DNA from: CANMIH01 sp049116335
GTDB taxonomy: Bacteria > Pseudomonadota > Alphaproteobacteria > Rhodobacterales > Rhodobacteraceae
Reading direction: 5' to 3'
NCBI GenBank assembly: GCA_049116335.1
Contig: JAGDYZ010000046.1
Location: 1-64,000 of the forward strand
DNA length: 64,000 nt
This document shows, piece by piece, positions 16,495-23,699 of this stretch (position 1 is the first letter of the stretch; the number at the start of each line of letters is the position of its first letter). The notes beneath the pieces are model-generated. The model was not told the origin of the DNA. It saw nothing but the letters and a program-made list of their open reading frames with translations, and searched no databases. Both the position numbers and the translations under genes were made by a program.

Positions 16495-17796
16495 ATGACA
16501 GCCACGCAAAAATTGATAGATCGCCGGACCAAGGCTGTGGCGCAAGGCGTGGCCACACGCGGAATCTACACGGTGCGCGCGGACAATGCCGAGCTGTGGG
16601 ATGCTGATGGGCGCCGCTTCCTCGATTTCGCCGCAGGTATCGCGGTGAATAACACTGGCCATCGCCATCCGAAGGTGATGGAGGCCGTAGCCAAGCAGGC
16701 TGAGGCCTTTACCCACACCTGTTTCCACGTGGCCCCCTATGAGAGCTACATCGCGCTGGCCGAACGGTTGAATGCCGCCACCCCCGGGGATTTCTCCAAG
16801 AAAACCATGCTGGTGACAACCGGGGCCGAAGCGGTTGAAAATGCGGTGAAAATGGCGCGAGCCTATACCGGGCGCTCGGGTGTGATCGCCTTTTCCGGGG
16901 CGTTCCACGGTCGGACGCTGATGGGGATGGCGCTGTGTGGCAAGGTGATGCCGTACAAGAAATCTTTTGGTGCCATGCCACCCGAGGTGTTTCATGCGCC
17001 GTTTCCAAATGCGTTCCACGGTGTGAGTGTTGAACAGTCGCTTGAGATGCTGGATACGCTGTTCAAAAGCTCGATAGACCCTGAGCGGGTTGCGGCCATG
17101 ATCATCGAGCCGGTGCAAGGCGAAGGAGGCTTCAATATCGCCCCACCTGAATTCCTGCAGGCTTTGCGCAAGATTTGCGATGATTATGGCATCGTGTTGA
17201 TCGCAGATGAAGTGCAAAGCGGGATCGCGCGAACAGGAAAGCTCTTTGCTTTTGAGCACGCAGGTGTTGCGGCGGATCTCGTGACCATGGCCAAAGGGTT
17301 GGCCGGGGGCTTTCCGTTGTCCGCAGTGACGGGCCGCGCCGAGGTGGTCGATGCGGCGCCCGCGGGTGGGATTGGCGGTACCTATGCAGGCAATCCGCTG
17401 GCGGTGGCAGCGGCGCATGCGGTCTTGGATGTGGTCGAAGACGAGGGGCTGTGTGCCCGCGCTGATGAAATCGGCGCCGCAATCAAAGCCCGCCTGACGG
17501 ACATCGCAGCACGTCCCGAAGGTGCGGCCATTGGCGATATCCGTGGTTTGGGTGCGATGGTGGCCTTTGAATTGGTCACGGATCGCGCAACCAACGCGCC
17601 GAATCCGGGCCTCACACAGGCGATTGTGGCCGAGGCCGAGGCGCGTGGGCTGATTATCCTGCCCTGCGGGACGCGCGCAAATGCCGTACGCCTGTTGCCG
17701 CCCTTGACCACGCCGATGAAGCAGGTCACCGAAGCGCTTGATATGTTGGAAGCGGCCATCGTGGCAGCGGCGGGCACTGCGCAGGCGGCAGAGTAA
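16495..17796 (+). CDS. gabT: 4-aminobutyrate (omega-amino acid) aminotransferase, class III
   Basis: A 433-residue PLP enzyme close to GabT. Visible are VTTGAEAVENAVKMAR, SGAFHGRTLMGMALCGK, the Asp of LIADEVQSGIARTG, the Schiff-base Lys in TMAKGLAGGFPLSAV and the GGTYAGNPLA loop. It should move the amino group of GABA or a related omega-amino acid to 2-oxoglutarate. GGAGGG lies about 8 bases before the ATG at 16495. No succinate-semialdehyde dehydrogenase is adjacent, so the true substrate could be another diamine product such as 5-aminovalerate. It is divergent from a PuuR-like regulator, which supports a polyamine/GABA role. Confidence 0.88.
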   Translation: MTATQKLIDRRTKAVAQGVATRGIYTVRADNAELWDADGRRFLDFAAGIAVNNTGHRHPKVMEAVAKQAEAFTHTCFHVAPYESYIALAERLNAATPGDFSKKTMLVTTGAEAVENAVKMARAYTGRSGVIAFSGAFHGRTLMGMALCGKVMPYKKSFGAMPPEVFHAPFPNAFHGVSVEQSLEMLDTLFKSSIDPERVAAMIIEPVQGEGGFNIAPPEFLQALRKICDDYGIVLIADEVQSGIARTGKLFAFEHAGVAADLVTMAKGLAGGFPLSAVTGRAEVVDAAPAGGIGGTYAGNPLAVAAAHAVLDVVEDEGLCARADEIGAAIKARLTDIAARPEGAAIGDIRGLGAMVAFELVTDRATNAPNPGLTQAIVAEAEARGLIILPCGTRANAVRLLPPLTTPMKQVTEALDMLEAAIVAAAGTAQAAE

Positions 17797-17810
17797 CCTA
17801 TTTAACAAAG

Positions 17811-17835
17811 AGGCCGGGGCGTGTTGCCCCGGCCT
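17811..17835. terminator. Terminator between convergent gabT and the fucose operon
   Basis: AGGCCGGGGC (17811-17820), loop GTGTT and GCCCCGGCCT (17826-17835) form a 10-bp stem followed by TTTGT. It lies between the convergent ends at 17796 and 17842. Confidence 0.85.
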
Positions 17836-17841
17836 TTTGTA

Positions 17842-18684
17842 TTATCCGGCGACGACGTCCTGACGTTGCACGCCCAATCCCTCGATGCCCAGTTCCATCT
17901 TGTCACCGGGTTTCAGATAGGTCTCTGGCTTTTGACCCATGCCCACACCCGGAGGAGTGCCGGTTGAGATTACGTCACCGGGCTGCAGTGACATGAATTG
18001 CGACAGGTGAGAGATCACAGTGGCGACGTCAAAATGCATCGTGTTGGTTGAGCCATCCTGATAGCGGTGGCCATTGACCTCAAGATACATCGGCAGGTTC
18101 TGTGGGTCCGCGATCTCGTCGCGGGTCACCAGCCAGGGACCGATGGGGCCAAAGGTGTCAGCGGATTTGCCTTTCACCCACTGGCCCGAGCGATGCAGCT
18201 GAAAGTCACGCTCAGACAGATCGTTGACCACACAGTAGCCCGCAACGTGATCCAACGCCTCGTCTTTTGAGATATATTTTGCCGCTTTGCCGATCACCAC
18301 ACCCAGTTCGACCTCCCAGTCGGTTTTGACCGAGGTGCGCGGGATCTCAACGGTGTCATTTGGGCCGACGATCGCCGAGGTGGCTTTGAAGAAGATCACG
18401 GGCTCTTGCGGCAGATCCATTCCGCTTTCGGCGGCATGATCGGCGTAGTTCAGGCCGATGCAGATGAATTTTCCAACATGGCCGACACAGGCGCCAATGC
18501 GCGGATCGCCGTCAACCACAGGCAGGCTGCTTGGGTCCAGCGCACGCAGTTTGGCAAGGCTTTCATCGCTCAGCGCCTCACCCGACAGATCTGCAATGTG
18601 GTCTGACAGGTCACGCAGCGCGCCCTCGGCATCCAGGAGGCCGGGTTTCTCCGCACCCACGGGACCGTAACGTAGCAGTTTCAT
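17842..18684 (-). CDS. FAH-family hydrolase, probable 2,4-diketo-3-deoxy-L-fuconate hydrolase
   Basis: A 280-residue fumarylacetoacetate-hydrolase-fold enzyme. Family landmarks are ICIGLNYADHAAESG, VIFFKATSAIVGPND, the metal-binding Glu in DWEVELGVVIG, and MSLQPGDVISTGTPPGVG. Close relatives are often annotated ureidoglycolate lyase. In the non-phosphorylating fucose pathway an enzyme of this family splits 2,4-diketo-3-deoxy-L-fuconate into pyruvate and lactate. It is the last gene of the seven-gene operon, 15 bases after the SDR that should make its substrate. The specific substrate is inferred from operon context. Confidence 0.85.
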   Translation of the reverse strand: MKLLRYGPVGAEKPGLLDAEGALRDLSDHIADLSGEALSDESLAKLRALDPSSLPVVDGDPRIGACVGHVGKFICIGLNYADHAAESGMDLPQEPVIFFKATSAIVGPNDTVEIPRTSVKTDWEVELGVVIGKAAKYISKDEALDHVAGYCVVNDLSERDFQLHRSGQWVKGKSADTFGPIGPWLVTRDEIADPQNLPMYLEVNGHRYQDGSTNTMHFDVATVISHLSQFMSLQPGDVISTGTPPGVGMGQKPETYLKPGDKMELGIEGLGVQRQDVVAG

Positions 18685-18699
18685 TTCTCTTTTCCTTCC

Positions 18700-19449
18700 T
18701 CAGATGGTCCAGCCGCCGTCGATGGCCAGAGCCTGTCCTGTTGTGTATTGGCTTGCGTCGCTTGCCAGATACAGCGCAAGTTCGGCAATTTCGTTTGCGG
18801 TGCCAATGCGACCCATCGGCTGTCGGGCGATGAAATCGCTCATCGCTTTCTCGTAGTCTCCGGTGGCGCGCAACCGGTCATGCAGGCTTGGGCTGTCCAC
18901 GGTGCCGGGGCAGATGGCATTGGCGCGCACGCCCTGGGTGACAAAATCGGCAGCAATGGATTTGGTGATGCCAATGACGGCAGCTTTCGAGGCGCAATAG
19001 GCGAAACGATTGGGCACACCTTTGATTGACGAGGCCACCGACGACATATTGATTATTGATCCGCCGCCATTCTCAACCATTCCCGGCAGCACCAGTTTGC
19101 ACAGGCGGAACATGGCTTTGACGTTGAGATCAAAGCTGAAATCCCAGTCCTTTTCGTCACAGTCCAGAATATTGCCATTGGCAACAAATCCCGCGCAGTT
19201 GAACACCGCATCCAATGCCCCAAGGGAGGCAACCGCTTCGGTGACGGCCTCGCCGTTGGTGACATCAAGCTTGAGCGCAGTGATCCCATCGATGGCATCC
19301 AGTTCAGCCAGGGCGTCATCATTAATGTCGCTGGCGATCACCTGCGCGCCTTCTGTAGCAAAAAGTTCGGCTGTGGCGCGGCCGATGCCTTGGCCAGCGG
19401 CTGTGATCAGGCAGGTTTTACCGGCCAGTCGGCCTTGGGGGGCTGTCAT
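18700..19449 (-). CDS. SDR, probable 2-keto-3-deoxy-L-fuconate dehydrogenase
   Basis: A 249-residue short-chain dehydrogenase. The NAD motif is TAAGQGIG (16-23), Asp41 after strand two indicates NAD, and the catalytic set is Ser136/137, Tyr151 and Lys155. The segments LDCDEKDWDFSFDLNV and MSSVASSIKGV strongly resemble the DHRS6/BDH2 group, which includes the Xanthomonas enzyme that oxidises 2-keto-3-deoxy-L-fuconate. The ATG at 19449 follows GGAGA by 5 bases. An ATG at 19464 is possible but lacks such a site. The gene lies between two FAH-family genes in the fucose operon. Confidence 0.87.
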   Translation of the reverse strand: MTAPQGRLAGKTCLITAAGQGIGRATAELFATEGAQVIASDINDDALAELDAIDGITALKLDVTNGEAVTEAVASLGALDAVFNCAGFVANGNILDCDEKDWDFSFDLNVKAMFRLCKLVLPGMVENGGGSIINMSSVASSIKGVPNRFAYCASKAAVIGITKSIAADFVTQGVRANAICPGTVDSPSLHDRLRATGDYEKAMSDFIARQPMGRIGTANEIAELALYLASDASQYTTGQALAIDGGWTI

Positions 19450-19469
19450 TGTGGTCTCCGTCATGTCGG

Positions 19470-20582
19470 TCAAAGCAGGTTGCGGCGCGCAAGATTGCGC
19501 ATGAGATGTGAGGCGCCAAAGGTCCATTCCGGACACTCGGTCGACAGGCGGACGATGTTGGTCAACGCGCCGAGCTTGTCATTTGCGATGGTCACAACAT
19601 CACCCAGTTTGTGGGTAAAGCCCCCGCCGGGCGTGTCCCGGTCTTGGGTCGGCGCAAAAAGGGTGCCGAGAAACAGCATCAATCCATCTGGGTACTGGTG
19701 ATGGCGGCCTATGGTTTGGCGTACGAGATCGGCGGGGTCGCGGCTGATCTGCGCCATCGACGAATGACCGGTCAGGTGAAACCCGTCTTCGCCGCGTACG
19801 GTCAGCGTCAGCTCGGCCTGACGCACGTCATCAAGGCTAAAGCCCTCATCAAACAGTCGGATCATCGGGCCGATGGAACATGATGCGTTGTTGTCTTTGG
19901 CTTTGGACAGCAAAAGCGCCGAACGCCCTTCGACATCGCGCAGATTGACGTCGTTGCCAAGCGTCGCCCCTTTGATGTCGCCGCGCGAGGTGACCGCAAG
20001 GACCACCTCGGGTTCGGGATTGTTCCATGTCGAGATTGGGTGCAGACCAACATCGCTGCCGTGGCCTACGGAAGACAGGACCTGAGCCTTCGAAAAGACC
20101 TCGGCGTCCGGGCCAATGCCCACTTCAAGATACTGACTCCACAGGCCTTCTTCGATCAGCGCCTGTTTCACCTTTTGCGCTGCCTCAGATCCTGGAACGA
20201 TATTGGTCAAGCTGTCGCCGATGCGGGCGCCGATACGATCACGGATGTCTTCGGCGCGGGCCGGGTCACCCGCGGCCTGTTCCTCAATCACCCGTTCCAC
20301 CATTGATCCCGCAAAGGTCACACCACAGGCTTTGACCGCCTGAAAATCACAAGGGGCCAACCATGTCCGGACATTGCCAACGGGACCAAGATCGGTGCCG
20401 GATGTGTTGCGCACATAGTCGGCGGTGTCGTCCCGCTCTAAGATGTCGCGCGTGGTTGGGGCCGTTTTTGAGGTGATGTCGAAGATGTGGCCGTCGCGCA
20501 GAGTTACGACGCATGGGCCTGTGCCGGGACGGTCAATACGTCCGAGCCAGAGGCTGGAAGACTGAAAAGTGGTCATAGTCAT
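19470..20582 (-). CDS. FAH-family protein resembling 2-keto-3-deoxy-D-arabinonate dehydratase
   Basis: A 370-residue FAH-fold protein, larger than the hydrolase at 17842-18684. It has NNPEPEVVLAVTSRG, GNDVNLRDVEGRSALLLSKAKDNNASCSIGP-type segments, and GLMLFLGTLFAPTQD near the C-terminus, a layout seen in the KdaD branch and its bacterial relatives. KdaD dehydrates 2-keto-3-deoxypentonates. D-arabinose is the five-carbon analogue of L-fucose, so a second outlet for the shared early pathway is plausible. Its stop lies about 20 bases before the SDR start. The start could also be the ATG at 20576. The substrate is unproven. Confidence 0.75.
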   Translation of the reverse strand: MTMTTFQSSSLWLGRIDRPGTGPCVVTLRDGHIFDITSKTAPTTRDILERDDTADYVRNTSGTDLGPVGNVRTWLAPCDFQAVKACGVTFAGSMVERVIEEQAAGDPARAEDIRDRIGARIGDSLTNIVPGSEAAQKVKQALIEEGLWSQYLEVGIGPDAEVFSKAQVLSSVGHGSDVGLHPISTWNNPEPEVVLAVTSRGDIKGATLGNDVNLRDVEGRSALLLSKAKDNNASCSIGPMIRLFDEGFSLDDVRQAELTLTVRGEDGFHLTGHSSMAQISRDPADLVRQTIGRHHQYPDGLMLFLGTLFAPTQDRDTPGGGFTHKLGDVVTIANDKLGALTNIVRLSTECPEWTFGASHLMRNLARRNLL

Positions 20583-20583
20583 A

Positions 20584-21414
20584 TCAAGATTTCAATTTAT
20601 AGGCGCGCTGGGCGTTGCCCCCGCGGATTGCGTCTTGGTCAGCTTGCGAAAGATGGGCAAGCAGGTGGTTTGTGGTTGAGTTCCAACGTGGAAAGTCACT
20701 GGCCAATAGGCAAACCGGCCAATCACTGCCCCAGATCAGCCGATCCGGGCCGAAACTGTTGATCAGGTGATCAACGTAGGGTTTCAGAGTTTCGGTCTGC
20801 CAGTCTATGGCGGCTTCGGTGACAAGCCCTGACAGTTTGCAGTAGGCCGATGTATGTTGGGCCAATGCTGCCATGTCCTTGGCCCAGCCTTCCAATTTTC
20901 CTTCGCGGATTTCGGGTTTTGATCCGTGATCAATCACCACCCGAAGGTCTGGGTGCCGTGCCAGCAGTGTTTCGAGATGGCCCAAATGACGGGGCAGGGT
21001 GAGCGCATCAAAAGTGAGATCATGAGCGATCATAGCGTCAAACGCTGGGGTAAGATCGGGGCGAAGCATCCACGCGTCGTCGGCAATATCCTGAATCATC
21101 GGGCGCAGGCCGACCAATTTGGAATGTTCTGAAAGCTTGGCAATCTGATCTGCTGCGTCTGGGGCCTCGAAATCTACCCAGCCGACAACCCCTTTGATGA
21201 ACGGGGTTTGGTTGGCGAGCTCTAACATAAACTGGGTTTCGGCCGCAGTCGGTGCCGCCTGAACCAAAATGGTGCCGTCGATCTCTGCGTCTTTAAGGAT
21301 TGGGGCGAGATCCGCGGGCAGGAAATCGCGATAAATTTCACCGACCTCAGGGGTCAGCCAGCCATAGTCCCCCCTTGAGATCTGCCAGAAATGTTGGTGC
21401 GCGTCGATCTTCAT
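20584..21414 (-). CDS. L-fuconolactonase (amidohydrolase family 2)
   Basis: A 276-residue amidohydrolase of the COG3618 group. It shows the HxH motif at His6/His8 (DAHQHFW), a later metal or catalytic His163 (VIDHGSKP) and Asp231 in WGSDWP. These are the residues of lactonases that open L-fucono-1,5-lactone or related sugar lactones to the acid. The start overlaps the mutarotase stop by four bases (ATGA), implying coupled translation. It lies in pathway order after fucose dehydrogenase and mutarotase. Confidence 0.9.
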   Translation of the reverse strand: MKIDAHQHFWQISRGDYGWLTPEVGEIYRDFLPADLAPILKDAEIDGTILVQAAPTAAETQFMLELANQTPFIKGVVGWVDFEAPDAADQIAKLSEHSKLVGLRPMIQDIADDAWMLRPDLTPAFDAMIAHDLTFDALTLPRHLGHLETLLARHPDLRVVIDHGSKPEIREGKLEGWAKDMAALAQHTSAYCKLSGLVTEAAIDWQTETLKPYVDHLINSFGPDRLIWGSDWPVCLLASDFPRWNSTTNHLLAHLSQADQDAIRGGNAQRAYKLKS

Positions 21415-21839
21415 GTCACCACCCCCTTTTTCACGATGATGTTGCCGTACAGACGTCGTTCTCCAGTCTGAACCACGGCAAAGGCTTTGCTCGCACGCTC
21501 ATAAAACGCAAACCGCTCCAGGCTTTGGATTGACCGGGGGGCGTCGGCGGTGTCGTTGATGATGGTTTGGAACGCAGCAACCGCTTCGGGTAGGGCCTCT
21601 GCATCCCCGACAACCTGCATGGTCAGTGCGGGGTCATCGACATAGGTATCCAGCGGCATAACCGAGAGCACGGCGCGCAGCATGGTGCTGGCATCTGATC
21701 CATCTGCGCGAATGCAGGTGGGGCCAGAGCTGGTACCCGGAAAATTCGCATCGGAAATCACAAGCTCATCCCCGTGGCCCATGGCGCGTAGAGTGTGGAG
21801 CAATTCGGGCGATAAGATCGGGTCAATATTACGCAGCAT
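21411..21839 (-). CDS. fucU: L-fucose mutarotase (RbsD/FucU family)
   Basis: A 142-residue RbsD/FucU-family mutarotase. Its length matches FucU (about 140), and it shows the HGDELVISDANFPGTSSG core with His22 and Asp24/Asp30, plus MPLDTYVDDP. It interconverts the alpha and beta anomers of L-fucose so that the dehydrogenase receives the correct one. The start at 21839 overlaps the end of the dehydrogenase gene by 11 bases, and its stop overlaps the fuconolactonase start. Confidence 0.92.
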   Translation of the reverse strand: MLRNIDPILSPELLHTLRAMGHGDELVISDANFPGTSSGPTCIRADGSDASTMLRAVLSVMPLDTYVDDPALTMQVVGDAEALPEAVAAFQTIINDTADAPRSIQSLERFAFYERASKAFAVVQTGERRLYGNIIVKKGVVT

Positions 21840-22881
21840 GTGCTGTGTCCTTTGGCAGGGGCGCATTAGGGTGGATGAGGCCTGCAGCACGCAAATCGGA
21901 CCAAAGCCCATTTGGGATATCGGTTTCCAGAAGGCGAACATTCGCCTCTACCTCTTTGGCGTTTACGGCTCCGGGTACAACGGTTTTGACACAGGGGTGG
22001 CCCAGAACAAATTGTAGCGCTGCAGCGATCAGGGGTGTGTCATGATCCGCGCAAACCGCCTCGATCTGGCGGACGCGATTGAGAATATCGGCAGGGGCTT
22101 CTGCGTAGTTGTATTTCGCACCCGGCACCGCACCAGTGGCCAAGATCCCTGAATTATACGGCCCACCCAGAATGATGCCGACATCGCGTTGTTCGCAAAG
22201 GGGAAGGAAGGTCTCGAGCGCATCTTGCTCAAGCAACGTGTAGCGACCCGCCAGAAGAAATCCGTCAAAATCACCCAGACCCAGCAGGCGTTCGCAGACC
22301 TGCCATTCATTCACGCCGGCCCCGATCGCGGCGATTTCACCGGCATCCCGCAGTTCGACCAAGGCTCGATAGCCACCGCCATCAAACAGCTCGCGGACCT
22401 TGGCGTCACTGGCCTCTTGGCTGCCTTGACTGAAGGCGCAGACGTCATGCACCAGAAGGATATCGGCCTGCTCAACGCCCAGACGGGTTTTGCTGGCCTC
22501 ATAGCTGCGCATCACACCGTCATAGGTGTAATCAAATACGATGCGCTTTTGGGGCACATCCACAAAGGCCTCGGGGGTGACCTCTTCAGGAGTGCAATCT
22601 TCGAGCAGCCTGCCGACTTTGGTCGATAGCTGGATACTGTCACGTCCAAAACGGCCCAAAGCTTCGGCAAACCGCAGTTCTGAACGACCTAGCCCGTATT
22701 GTGGGGCGGTGTCGAAAAACCGGATGCCCGCATCATACGCGGCCTGCAGAGCGGCCTGAGCGTCTGCATCGCTCACTTTTCGATACAGATTGCCCAGAGG
22801 CGCCCCGCCAAACCCCATCCGGGTCAACGGAACCGGACATTTGGTCCGGTTGTTCAGAACGGCAGTGTCAGAGGTTTTCAT
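21829..22881 (-). CDS. L-fucose dehydrogenase (aldo/keto reductase, D-threo-aldose 1-dehydrogenase type)
   Basis: A 350-residue aldo/keto reductase with the catalytic tetrad Asp57, Tyr62, Lys88 and His145 (FFDTAPQYG, LSTKVGR, ILLVHDV). The group that includes D-threo-aldose 1-dehydrogenase oxidises L-fucose, D-arabinose and L-galactose at C1 to the lactone. It is the first enzyme gene after the regulator, overlapping it by four bases. With the mutarotase and lactonase next to it, the role as entry step of fucose catabolism is well supported. Confidence 0.9.
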   Translation of the reverse strand: MKTSDTAVLNNRTKCPVPLTRMGFGGAPLGNLYRKVSDADAQAALQAAYDAGIRFFDTAPQYGLGRSELRFAEALGRFGRDSIQLSTKVGRLLEDCTPEEVTPEAFVDVPQKRIVFDYTYDGVMRSYEASKTRLGVEQADILLVHDVCAFSQGSQEASDAKVRELFDGGGYRALVELRDAGEIAAIGAGVNEWQVCERLLGLGDFDGFLLAGRYTLLEQDALETFLPLCEQRDVGIILGGPYNSGILATGAVPGAKYNYAEAPADILNRVRQIEAVCADHDTPLIAAALQFVLGHPCVKTVVPGAVNAKEVEANVRLLETDIPNGLWSDLRAAGLIHPNAPLPKDTAHAA

Positions 22882-23615
22882 CCCTGTTCCTTTGTCTCGG
22901 CTGAGGAGAGATTGAAGAGATGCGGACGTTTCAGCATCAATTCTTCAATGCGGGGCATGAGCTGCCCCAAATGGCGATGCATGGCGGCTTGCGCCGTGTC
23001 TGGATCTCGGTTGACGATGGCGTCATAGACTGTGCGGTGCTCGGCGAGTGTTTCGGCGGTGCGACCGGGCGTTGGAAGGAGCAAAATGCGTGCCCGAGTG
23101 ACTTGCAATGACACAGTCTGGGCGATGTCCGGCAGGCGCTGAAACCCTGTGAACTCCATCAAGAGATGATGAAATTCTTCGTCAGATTGATAAAATCCGG
23201 TGATATCGTCATCTTCGATCAGAAGCTCTTGCATGCGCATATTGCGGCTGAGCTTCTTGCGTTGGTCCTCGGTCAGATCGCGCGCCACTTTCGCGACTGT
23301 CGCCAGTTCAAGTGCGCCGCGAAGGAATGTGCCTTCACGGATTTCGTCCATCGAGAAATAGGACACGCGTGTGGCAGATTGCGGGATCACATCGACAAGG
23401 CTTTCCGCAGCCAGTTTGGAGATGGCTTCGGCAACGGGCGCGCGCGAAACCCCCAGCTGTTCACAGATGGCTGCCTTGCGCAAAACAGCGCCCGGAGGGA
23501 AATCCAGCGATAAGATCGCCTGTTTGACGGACTGATGCACGCGCTGGGCAAGTGTTCCGTCTAGCGACGAAATATCCGGAAGAAGGTCTGCGTTTATATC
23601 GGGTGTCTGGCTCAT
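22878..23615 (-). CDS. GntR family (FCD) regulator, first gene of the fucose operon
   Basis: A 245-residue GntR/FCD regulator. The winged helix covers about residues 15-85 (CEQLGVSRAPVAEAISKLA) and the FCD domain about 95-230 (SDEEFHHLLMEFTG, LAEHRTVYDAI, MHRHLGQLM). The ATG at 23615 begins the conserved protein, although the frame extends further upstream. It heads the operon, and the perfect TAACATGTTA site ends 20-29 bases upstream of its start, so autoregulation is likely. It is a paralogue of the regulator at 174-854, with the same layout and similar recognition helix. Confidence 0.92.
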   Translation of the reverse strand: MSQTPDINADLLPDISSLDGTLAQRVHQSVKQAILSLDFPPGAVLRKAAICEQLGVSRAPVAEAISKLAAESLVDVIPQSATRVSYFSMDEIREGTFLRGALELATVAKVARDLTEDQRKKLSRNMRMQELLIEDDDITGFYQSDEEFHHLLMEFTGFQRLPDIAQTVSLQVTRARILLLPTPGRTAETLAEHRTVYDAIVNRDPDTAQAAMHRHLGQLMPRIEELMLKRPHLFNLSSAETKEQG

Positions 23616-23633
23616 ATTTTGGTGCCTAGCATA

Positions 23634-23645
23634 GTAACATGTTAG
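23634..23645. promoter_or_regulatory. Candidate GntR operator (site 3)
   Basis: GTAACATGTTAG has the perfect palindrome TAACATGTTA at 23635-23644. It lies between the divergent fucose catabolic operon and the dehydratase-CUT2 operon, so one site could control both. Confidence 0.65.
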
Positions 23646-23699
23646 TTGACAAGTGTGACTCGTCCAGCTAGCCCAATGGGCAAGCAAGCGGAAAATACG

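Noticed and set aside
16468..17808. Minus-strand open frame of 446 codons opposite gabT
   Set aside because: Composition is shadow-like (His, Arg, Gly rich), and the plus strand carries a clear class III aminotransferase.
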